A DNA stretch of 9,153 bases from an uncultured Alphaproteobacteria bacterium (GTDB lineage Bacteria > Pseudomonadota > Alphaproteobacteria > Caulobacterales > Parvularculaceae): positions 1-9,153 of the forward strand of contig CALKYG010000045.1 in assembly GCA_938003575.1 (NCBI GenBank), written 5' to 3'. The position numbers and the translations under genes are program-made. Shown one piece after another: positions 4,237 to 9,153 of this stretch; position 1 is the first letter of the stretch; every line of letters starts with the position of its first letter. Under the pieces are notes generated by a model. It saw only the letters and a list, made by a program, of their open reading frames with translations, did not search any database and was not told the DNA's origin.

Positions 4237-6642
4237 TCAAAAATTCCGCGTCAAAGTGACCGCGAATTCGCGCGGGCGTCCGTAATAGGCTTCGAAATAC
4301 CCGAGCGCTTCGGAGTTAATGCCGTTCGTGATGTAGGTCTTGTCGGCGAGATTAGTGCCGACAAATGCGAGCCTCCAAAGGCCGTCGCGCGTTTCGAAGG
4401 CGACGCTCGCGTCTGCAAGCCAGTAGCCATCCTGGGTGAGCGGCTGCGTATTGAACGCGTCCTTGAAGGTTTCGCCCTTATAGGCGCCGCCGGCGCGGAT
4501 CGAAATGTCGCCGATGTCGGACAGCGGGAAAGCGTACTGCGCGCTTCCGTTGAAAGTGAGCTCCGGCGCGTCGGGCAAGCGCGAGCCGGGCGTTATCCCT
4601 GTGCCCGGATCAAGTTCGGTGTATTCGTTCTTGAGAAAGCCGACGCCCGCTTCCAGCGTGAAGGAGTCCGTCAGGCGCGCCACGGTTTCCAGTTCAAATC
4701 CGTAGATTTCGGATTCGCCTGCGTTGAACACCGAGAACACGAGTTGCCCGGACCCGTTCGGGTCCGCGCCGACAGTCGTAATCTGAATGTCCTTATAGGT
4801 ATTGTAGAACGCTGCAAAGTTCGCTGTGAGCCGACGATCGAACAACTCGGTTTTCGCGCCGATCTCATAGCTGTATAGCGTCTCCTGATCAAACGGGACG
4901 TTTTCCGTGCCGGTCTGCGGCCGCGGACTCCATCCGCCGCTTTTGAAGCCCTGCGAGAATGAAAAATAAAGCAGCGTGTCGTCGTTCGCCTTGTAGCTTA
5001 AGCCGGCCTTGGGCGAAAACGCATCCCAGTTCTCTTCGAGCGGCGGTCCGATCGGGGAGAATTCGCCGAGATCAGGCAGCCCTTCTTCGCGACGGGTGAT
5101 GATGACGCCGCTCTTGGTGAGGCGGTGATCGCGCTGGAGCGTCTTTTCTTCATAGGTGTACCGAATGCCAGCAGTCAGCGCGAGGCGGTCCGTGATCTCG
5201 AAATCGCCATGCACGAAGCCGGCGTAGCTATTCGACTTGATGCTGTTGATCGGAATCAGGTCGAGTTCGAATCCGACGACGTCAAACGTCCCCGAAAGGA
5301 GCTGGACATTGTTCCGGTCGTCGCCTTCCTCGTGAAAATAATACCCGCCGGCGAGCCAGTTCAGCCGGTCCCCGAACGACGAGCCGGAAAATTGCAGTTC
5401 CTGCGAAAACTGCTTTTGCTCGAAGCGGTTGAATGTGGAGACGATCGGGAGCGGCGAGTGGTCTCCGTCCCGACCGAACGTCGCCTGCAGCTGACGGTAG
5501 GATGTCATGGATTTGACGGCGAGATTATCGGTAAGCGCCCAGTCGGCGACGGCCGAAACGCCCCATATATCATTGTCGTCGCGCACCGGAGAGGTTCCGT
5601 TCGACAGGCGCGGATCGCCTGTCACCCAGCGACTGTCAAAGGCGGTCGTCGCCGGAAGTCCGAGACCTGGCGCGATTACGGGAACGATAACCGGATTGTA
5701 GAGCGCTTCAATGAGGCCGGTGCCGTCGACGAAGTCCTGCTGGTTGGTGACCGGATCGATGACGCCGGGGATCGGGACTGCCGCCGCCGTTGATGGAACG
5801 ACGAGAAGTAGATTTCCCGGCGCCCCGTTCTGGCGCTGGCTCTGGAGATCGCCCGTCAAACGAAACGAGAAATCCTCTGTCGGCTGATAAAGGAGATCGC
5901 CGCGCAAAATCTCCTTGTCTTCGTTTCCAAGATCGATACCGTCAAAGAGGCGCGTTACATAGCCGTCGCGTTCGAATTTCGCCGCTTCGAGTCGCGCGGC
6001 AAGCACGTCGCCGAGCGGGATGTTGACGGCGCCGGAGAAATCCATGCGGTCGAAACTACCGTAGGTCGCCCTGATGCGGCCTGACCATTCATCCAGCTGC
6101 GGCTTGACCGTGACAATCTTGACCGCGCCGCCGATCGTATTCTTGCCGTAAAGCGTTCCCTGCGGGCCGCGCAACACTTCGACCCGTTCAACGTCGACAA
6201 GGCCGAGCATTCCGCCGACGGTCCGCGCGAGATAGATGTCGTCGACATAGAGACCGACGCCCGGATCGTTCGGGAAAAGAAAATCCGACTGACCGACTCC
6301 GCGAATGTAGATCTGCGCCGCGCTGCCGCCGCCATCGGGGCGCCCATTGGTCAATTCAAGATTGGGCGTGAAATTGTTGATCCCCTGCAGATTGGATATC
6401 CCCCGGTTTTCGAGACCTTCATTAGTGAAAGCGGAAACGGAAACCGGCACGTCCTGCAGCGATTCCTCTCGCCGGCGGGCGGTTACGATGACTTCGTCGG
6501 ATGCGACGCCGGCGCGAGCGCGACTGCCGTCTTCTGCCGGCTGCGCGAAGCTTTCTGTTGCTGCGGCGTCGAACGCGATGAAAGTCGCCGTGAGCATAAG
6601 CGCTATTTTGGGGCGCGCGAGCGCGCCCATTCTGCGAGTCAT
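4237..6642 (-). CDS. TonB-dependent outer membrane receptor
   Basis: This 801-residue TonB-dependent transporter imports a ligand across the outer membrane using energy from TonB-ExbBD. From ATG at 6642 it has a signal peptide (MTRRMGALARPKIALMLTAT onward, likely cut after SFA, about residue 33) and a TonB-box-like DEVIVTARRREE (49-60). The plug domain holds QIYIRGVGQ (110-118), PGVGLYVDDIY (127-137) and VEVLRGPQGTLYGKNTIGG (154-172), followed by a 22-strand-type barrel ending in FAVTLTRNF with the C-terminal Phe of the beta-signal. It is of the FecA-like type frequent in catabolic loci of sphingomonads and Caulobacterales, where ligands are often not siderophores. The frame extends to ATG 6669, but GGGAGG (6656-6651) eight bases before 6642 and the signal peptide support the shorter start. 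It is the first gene of the minus-strand unit and is preceded by a copy of the 19-base element. Confidence 0.95.
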   Translation of the reverse strand: MTRRMGALARPKIALMLTATFIAFDAAATESFAQPAEDGSRARAGVASDEVIVTARRREESLQDVPVSVSAFTNEGLENRGISNLQGINNFTPNLELTNGRPDGGGSAAQIYIRGVGQSDFLFPNDPGVGLYVDDIYLARTVGGMLGLVDVERVEVLRGPQGTLYGKNTIGGAVKIVTVKPQLDEWSGRIRATYGSFDRMDFSGAVNIPLGDVLAARLEAAKFERDGYVTRLFDGIDLGNEDKEILRGDLLYQPTEDFSFRLTGDLQSQRQNGAPGNLLLVVPSTAAAVPIPGVIDPVTNQQDFVDGTGLIEALYNPVIVPVIAPGLGLPATTAFDSRWVTGDPRLSNGTSPVRDDNDIWGVSAVADWALTDNLAVKSMTSYRQLQATFGRDGDHSPLPIVSTFNRFEQKQFSQELQFSGSSFGDRLNWLAGGYYFHEEGDDRNNVQLLSGTFDVVGFELDLIPINSIKSNSYAGFVHGDFEITDRLALTAGIRYTYEEKTLQRDHRLTKSGVIITRREEGLPDLGEFSPIGPPLEENWDAFSPKAGLSYKANDDTLLYFSFSQGFKSGGWSPRPQTGTENVPFDQETLYSYEIGAKTELFDRRLTANFAAFYNTYKDIQITTVGADPNGSGQLVFSVFNAGESEIYGFELETVARLTDSFTLEAGVGFLKNEYTELDPGTGITPGSRLPDAPELTFNGSAQYAFPLSDIGDISIRAGGAYKGETFKDAFNTQPLTQDGYWLADASVAFETRDGLWRLAFVGTNLADKTYITNGINSEALGYFEAYYGRPREFAVTLTRNF

Positions 6643-6650
6643 TGTTGTCG

Positions 6651-6678
6651 CCTCCCTGTTGCGCGGCATTGCGCCGCG
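6651..6678 (-). promoter_or_regulatory. Receptor leader: small hairpin and Shine-Dalgarno
   Basis: GGGAGG (minus strand, 6656-6651) lies eight bases from the ATG at 6642 and decides that start over ATG 6669. Immediately upstream, CGCGGC at 6662-6667 pairs with GCCGCG at 6673-6678 around a five-base loop. This six-bp GC stem leaves the ribosome binding site exposed. The alternative ATG at 6669 would fall in the hairpin. Confidence 0.5.
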
Positions 6679-6724
6679 AATCCTCCCCGGACACCGAAAA
6701 CTGATTGATCAACGCGGCGGCACC

Positions 6725-6743
6725 AATAGGGGAAAACACCCAA
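6725..6743 (-). promoter_or_regulatory. 19-base element, copy upstream of TonB receptor
   Basis: Read on the minus strand, toward the receptor, it is TTGGGTGTTTTCCCCTATT. It matches 18 of 19 bases of the plus-strand copy at 6825-6843. It ends 82 bases before the receptor ATG. Its own halves are roughly symmetric (GGG...CCC). Repetition with matched orientation toward both divergent genes argues for a binding site of a shared transcription factor, plausibly the LuxR-type regulator encoded at 7552, or for a conserved promoter core. No clear sigma-70 pair could be assigned nearby. Confidence 0.6.
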
Positions 6744-6824
6744 GCGGAGCTGGCGTCGCCGGCGCGACGGGCTGACCGGCGCCTTGTCCTCGGAAATGGC
6801 CGCGAACGCCGGCTCCTGTTCCAG

Positions 6825-6843
6825 TTGGGTGTTTCCCCCTATT
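6825..6843 (+). promoter_or_regulatory. 19-base element, copy upstream of cupin gene
   Basis: TTGGGTGTTTCCCCCTATT on the plus strand points toward the cupin gene and ends 112 bases before its ATG. It differs from the receptor-side copy by one base (C for T at position 11) and starts exactly 100 bases from it. Together the two copies form a large inverted repeat with an 81-base interior (6744-6824). No coding or other recognisable sequence lies in that interior, so 6643-6955 is best read as a shared divergent control region. Confidence 0.6.
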
Positions 6844-6848
6844 TCCTT

Positions 6849-6892
6849 TCCAGCCGGTATCGCTGGAGAGTAGCCGGAATTGCCGTTCCGGC
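6849..6892 (+). promoter_or_regulatory. Two small hairpins in cupin leader
   Basis: TCCAGC at 6849-6854 pairs with GCTGGA at 6862-6867 (seven-base loop). GCCGGAA at 6873-6879 pairs with TTCCGGC at 6886-6892 (six-base loop). Both lie between the 19-base element and the cupin start. If transcription begins near the element, they would sit in the 5' leader. They could instead be dyad protein sites. They match no riboswitch class I know. Confidence 0.35.
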
Positions 6893-6955
6893 GTCGGAGA
6901 TCAGCCGGAAAGCACCGGCCGCCGGATCCACCAGAAAATCGCACGGAGGAATTCA

Positions 6956-7438
6956 ATGTCAGTCACGTCGCTTGTAAACCGGAACAGCGTCAAGGTTACG
7001 AAATCAACCCGGCCGTCTTTCATGAAGACGGACGCGCTCAAGTGGACGCCATGGGTGATCGAAGGCACGCACTTCAAGCTCCTCGCCGTCGACGTACGCT
7101 CAGGCGGTTTCACGCTGATGTTGAAAATCGACCCCGGCAATGACGCGCCCACGCATTTCCATGTCGGCTCCGCAGAAGGAATCATTCTGGAGGGAGGGTT
7201 CGGATATGACGACGACCGCGGCGGAGCGGGAGATTATATCTGCGAGCACGCGGGAGTGGCGCACAAGCCCGATTCGCCCAATGGATGCATTATGTTCGGC
7301 ATCATGCACGGGCCTCTCGTCGGCTATAACGCAGACGGAACCATCGCGGCGGTTGTCGATGCGAAGACGATGTATCAGCTCGCGAAGGCGGCGGGGCAAG
7401 CCGCCCATATTCAAGCTGATTTCGAGGACATTTCCTGA
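6956..7438 (+). CDS. Cupin, 2,4'-dihydroxyacetophenone dioxygenase-like
   Basis: This is a 160-residue cytosolic single-domain cupin. Motif 1 follows G-x5-H-x-H-x4-E: Gly61, His67, His69, Glu74 (PGNDAPTHFHVGSAEG). Motif 2 gives GDYICEHAGVAHKPD with His103, completing a 3-His/1-Glu metal site. WTPWVIEGTHFKLLAVD (30-46), LEGGFGYDDDRGGAGDY and MHGPLVGYNADG are the pattern I associate with 2,4'-dihydroxyacetophenone dioxygenase-like cupins, non-haem iron enzymes that cleave a C-C bond of a hydroxyketone to two acids. ChrR-type and other small cupins are alternatives. The ATG at 6956 has CGGAGGA six bases upstream. The gene diverges from the TonB receptor and shares its 19-base element, suggesting the product acts on the imported compound or a breakdown product. 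The LuxR gene follows after 113 bases. Confidence 0.8.
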   Translation: MSVTSLVNRNSVKVTKSTRPSFMKTDALKWTPWVIEGTHFKLLAVDVRSGGFTLMLKIDPGNDAPTHFHVGSAEGIILEGGFGYDDDRGGAGDYICEHAGVAHKPDSPNGCIMFGIMHGPLVGYNADGTIAAVVDAKTMYQLAKAAGQAAHIQADFEDIS

Positions 7439-7439
7439 C

Positions 7440-7452
7440 GCTGCAGTGCAGC
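7440..7452. promoter_or_regulatory. 13-base palindrome after cupin stop
   Basis: GCTGCA at 7440-7445 and TGCAGC at 7447-7452 flank a central G. The dyad overlaps the end of the cupin region (stop at 7438) and precedes the LuxR gene by 99 bases. It is too tight to form an RNA hairpin. It could be a dimeric-protein site upstream of the regulator gene. Confidence 0.25.
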
Positions 7453-7504
7453 AACGATCTTTATTGACCGGACCAAGGGGATCGATGATCGTGCTCTCCT
7501 GAGG

Positions 7505-7537
7505 CGGCGAAATGGGCGTTAGAGGCCGATTTCGCCG
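7505..7537 (+). promoter_or_regulatory. Hairpin just upstream of the LuxR Shine-Dalgarno
   Basis: CGGCGAAAT at 7505-7513 pairs perfectly with ATTTCGCCG at 7529-7537 around a 15-base loop. Two bases later comes AAGGAGGT (7540-7547), a full anti-Shine-Dalgarno match, then GTG at 7552. No U-tract follows, so it is not a typical terminator of the cupin transcript. An operator or a translation-modulating leader stem fits better. Confidence 0.45.
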
Positions 7538-7551
7538 TAAAGGAGGTATAA

Positions 7552-8652
7552 GTGACGCGTCAGGGCCTGCTTGAGCAGGTGCTTCAAGTTCAGGACATGG
7601 CGCTTGATTGCGCGAATTTCGACAGCTTCGCTGACCGACCGCTCAGTCATTTGACTGAATTTCTCGGAGCCGACAATTCAGTCGTCCTGACGGTGGAGCG
7701 CGCAGGCTCGGAGGAGTGCGAGCCGCATGCGCGCGCGGCGGTCGCTCTCGATCTTCAGGAATTGCAGGCGTATCTGCGCCGCTATCATCGGCACGACCCA
7801 ATGATTCAATTTCCGCAGAAATCTGACGCCGGTCATCGGTTGTCCATTCTCGGAAAAGGGCGATTTTCCCGTTTGTCGGACGTTTGCCCGCCGGAACGTC
7901 TTTGCCGCACGAAGTATTATCGGGAGTTTCTCAAAGAAGCAGGAATTTCAGACCTGCTCTCGTTCCGGATGATGCTGGAGCCGTATCCCGGCTGCAGCGT
8001 TCTAGTGGGCGTCGGATTTCATCGGAGAGGCAACTCCAGATGGTTCAAATCGGATGATCTCCTTCGTGCCCGTCTTGTCGCGCCGGTGCTCACGTCAAGC
8101 CTGTCGAGACTCGTTCTTGCCGAACGCGTTCGCTTTCTTGATTCGGCGATGAAGTCAGCATTCCGGAGCGATTCTTGTGCGCGCGGCGTCTTCATTTTCG
8201 ATAGTCAGTTCAATTGTCAGGTGCAAATCGGAAACAAGCCAAGCGAAGATGCGCCGATGATCGGTGGTCTGCGGCAGGCATGTCGAAATTTGGCGAACGC
8301 AGGACGGGATGCCGATGCGGTCGTGCAGGAAATTGCCGGTGAAAATGGGAATTTCAGCGTCAGGATAGAGCGAATTGAATGCGGGTTTGGCGAGTATTAT
8401 GTCATAACGGAGGCGCCGGCGCGCAATCATTCGCCTTCGGATGATATTGCGCGGTCCTGGCGTCTAACGCCGCGCGAGCGGGAAATTCTCAATGCAGTTC
8501 GCAAGGGCGCGCGCAACGCCGAAATTGCGGCAATGTTTGGCATCAGCCCGAAGACCGTTGAAAATCACATCTCGTCAATTTTCGCAAAAGCGGGCGTTTC
8601 GAGTCGCGCTCAGCTGATTTCAATTCTTGCAAATTCCGCTTTCCTGAACTGA
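7552..8652 (+). CDS. LuxR-type transcriptional regulator
   Basis: This 366-residue DNA-binding protein has a C-terminal LuxR/GerE helix-turn-helix (about residues 304-361): LTPREREILNAVRKGARNAE, then IAAMFGISPKTVENHISSIF with the recognition helix, then AKAGVSSRAQL. The first 290 or so residues form an unassigned sensory region with a GAF-like look. The stretch FSRLSDVCPPERLCRTKYYR followed by EFL, then DLLSFRMM, resembles the N-terminal domains of LuxR-family regulators found beside TonB receptors and oxidoreductases. It lacks a receiver Asp motif, so it is probably ligand-responsive, not a phosphorylated response regulator. The GTG start is fixed by AAGGAGGT five bases upstream. It lies on the same strand as the cupin, 113 bases after it, and is the best candidate to bind the paired 19-base elements. 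Confidence 0.88.
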   Translation: MTRQGLLEQVLQVQDMALDCANFDSFADRPLSHLTEFLGADNSVVLTVERAGSEECEPHARAAVALDLQELQAYLRRYHRHDPMIQFPQKSDAGHRLSILGKGRFSRLSDVCPPERLCRTKYYREFLKEAGISDLLSFRMMLEPYPGCSVLVGVGFHRRGNSRWFKSDDLLRARLVAPVLTSSLSRLVLAERVRFLDSAMKSAFRSDSCARGVFIFDSQFNCQVQIGNKPSEDAPMIGGLRQACRNLANAGRDADAVVQEIAGENGNFSVRIERIECGFGEYYVITEAPARNHSPSDDIARSWRLTPREREILNAVRKGARNAEIAAMFGISPKTVENHISSIFAKAGVSSRAQLISILANSAFLN

Positions 8653-8656
8653 AGCG

Positions 8657-8684
8657 AGAGGCGGTTTCGGATGGCGCCGCCTCT
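8657..8684 (+). terminator. Hairpin after LuxR gene, weak terminator
   Basis: AGAGGCGG at 8657-8664 pairs with CCGCCTCT at 8677-8684 around a 12-base loop, four bases after the LuxR stop codon. The tail TCGGTG lacks a U-run, so it is either a weak intrinsic terminator or a 3' stabilising stem. Confidence 0.5.
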
Positions 8685-9019
8685 TCGGTGCGCCGGCAAA
8701 TCCGATGATGGACGCCGGAGGCGCCGACCGTCATGTAGTCCGGGTGGAGACCGGCGCAAGATGCAAATGGCCGTAACCGAAATTTGCGCCGAGTTATTGA
8801 TTGGTTGCGTGACTTCGCAATGAACCGGCTCCGTCTTTTCTCGTGTCACGCCTTATTCCACGCCTTACGGGATTGCGGCGACCGCCCCAAAGACGTCACC
8901 GGGGAGGACGACGGCGCCCCCGCCGACGCCGCGCCCTCCGGCGCGCCATGATTGTTCGTCGTGGGCGAACGCCAACGAGGCGGGGATTTTGCGCCGCGCG
9001 GCGTGCTTCGACTGCGCGC
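8685..9019. other. Intergenic region without recognisable gene
   Basis: The only open frames in these 335 bases are without family resemblance or good ribosome binding sites. Two direct copies of CACGCCTTA occur at 8847-8855 and 8859-8867, 12 bases apart. The rest is GC-rich sequence between the LuxR gene and the terminator of the next receptor gene. Confidence 0.5.
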
Positions 9020-9049
9020 AAAAAAAAGGCGGCCCGAAGGCCGCCTTTT
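9020..9049 (-). terminator. Strong intrinsic terminator of downstream receptor gene
   Basis: AAAAGGCGGCC at 9024-9034 pairs with GGCCGCCTTTT at 9039-9049 around CGAA, a perfect 11-bp stem. On the minus strand it is followed by eight U residues (9027-9020) and lies 21 bases after the receptor stop codon at 9071. On the plus strand it has a four-T tail, so it may act in both directions and also catch readthrough from LuxR. Confidence 0.9.
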
Positions 9050-9070
9050 CCGTACGATGTTTCGATCCGC

Positions 9071-9153
9071 CTAGAATTTCTTGCGGATGGTGACGCCATA
9101 GGTGCGCGGCTCGTTGAGATAGCCGGTGAAGCTGCCCTGCTGCGCGGTCGTCG
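9071..9153 (-). CDS. TonB-dependent receptor, C-terminal end (partial)
   Basis: The minus-strand frame ending in TAG at 9073-9071 encodes TTAQQGSFTGYLNEPRTYGV followed by TIRKKF. GYLNEPRTYGVTIRKKF is the terminal beta-strand of a TonB-dependent receptor, with the C-terminal Phe of the outer-membrane beta-signal. Only 26 complete codons are in the window and the gene continues past its right edge. It is not the same protein as the receptor at 4237-6642, which ends REFAVTLTRNF. A second receptor here suggests a TonB-receptor-rich catabolic neighbourhood. Confidence 0.85.
   Translation of the reverse strand, partial: TTAQQGSFTGYLNEPRTYGVTIRKKF

Noticed and set aside
4033..4878. Long plus-strand open frame opposite the SDR start and TonB receptor C-terminus
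   Set aside because: The frame is antisense to two well-supported genes. The translation has no family features and is Arg/Ala/Val-rich as expected of a GC-rich shadow frame.
6705..6712. TTGATCAA palindrome in the receptor leader
   Set aside because: Eight bases of symmetry are expected by chance, and it is not repeated near the cupin gene.
6347..6775. Plus-strand frame crossing the TonB receptor start and the intergenic region
   Set aside because: It lies opposite the receptor signal peptide and plug, which are strongly supported. It also runs across the 19-base element and has no recognisable domain.
6639..6956. Minus-strand open frames across the divergent intergenic region
   Set aside because: The Arg/Gly/Ser-rich translations have no family resemblance and cover the paired regulatory elements and the cupin ribosome binding site.
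8847..8867. Two copies of CACGCCTTA, considered as a repeat array or operator
   Set aside because: There are only two short copies with a three-base gap and no further units. No promoter or gene start is near enough, so chance is adequate.
8896..9099. Minus-strand open frame over the terminator and receptor C-terminus
   Set aside because: It is in a different frame from the recognised TonB receptor end, runs through the hairpin terminator, and is almost pure Arg/Ala/Pro in its second half.
1..9153. CRISPR array, toxin-antitoxin pair, phage defence or retron-like system
   Set aside because: There are no regularly spaced repeats, no cas, reverse transcriptase or nuclease motifs, and no paired small genes with such signatures on either strand.

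Overview
The window looks like an accessory segment of an alphaproteobacterial chromosome. The evidence is GC-rich coding sequence, an alphaproteobacterial-type initiator tRNA relic, two TonB-dependent receptors of the FecA-like type common in Caulobacterales, sphingomonads and Parvularculales, and strong AGGAGG ribosome binding sites. I cannot name the genus.

Positions 1-2672 are a scrapyard of integration and transposition. A short tRNA-Phe 3' end (minus strand), a tRNA-Gly(UCC) 3' half and a tRNA-fMet 3' half lie within 750 bases. The last two both begin at the anticodon loop, as expected of attachment-site scars left by tyrosine-recombinase elements. Between and beside them are the C-terminal stub of an IS630-type transposase, an IS3-family remnant (intact orfA, a GGGAAAC slippery site, orfB cut off after the first catalytic Asp) and a beta-lactamase-fold serine hydrolase gene. 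The hydrolase has lost its 5' end next to the IS and carries an in-frame TAA.

Positions 2799-8652 hold an intact, coherent locus. On the minus strand are a TonB-dependent receptor, a classical NAD-type short-chain dehydrogenase and a VOC (glyoxalase-fold) protein. A strong hairpin separates the receptor from the two enzymes. Divergently, on the plus strand, are a cupin resembling 2,4'-dihydroxyacetophenone dioxygenase and a LuxR-type regulator. The roughly 310-base divergent intergenic region carries two near-identical 19-base elements, TTGGGTGTTT(T/C)CCCCTATT. One lies upstream of the receptor and one upstream of the cupin, each pointing toward its own gene and exactly 100 bases apart. My reading is an outer-membrane uptake plus catabolism module for an unidentified, possibly aromatic-ketone or cyclic, substrate, controlled by the adjacent LuxR-type protein through these elements. 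The substrate and the regulator-site pairing are inference.

Positions 8653-9070 hold terminators and no recognisable gene. The window ends in the C-terminus of a second TonB-dependent receptor on the minus strand, served by a strong hairpin terminator.
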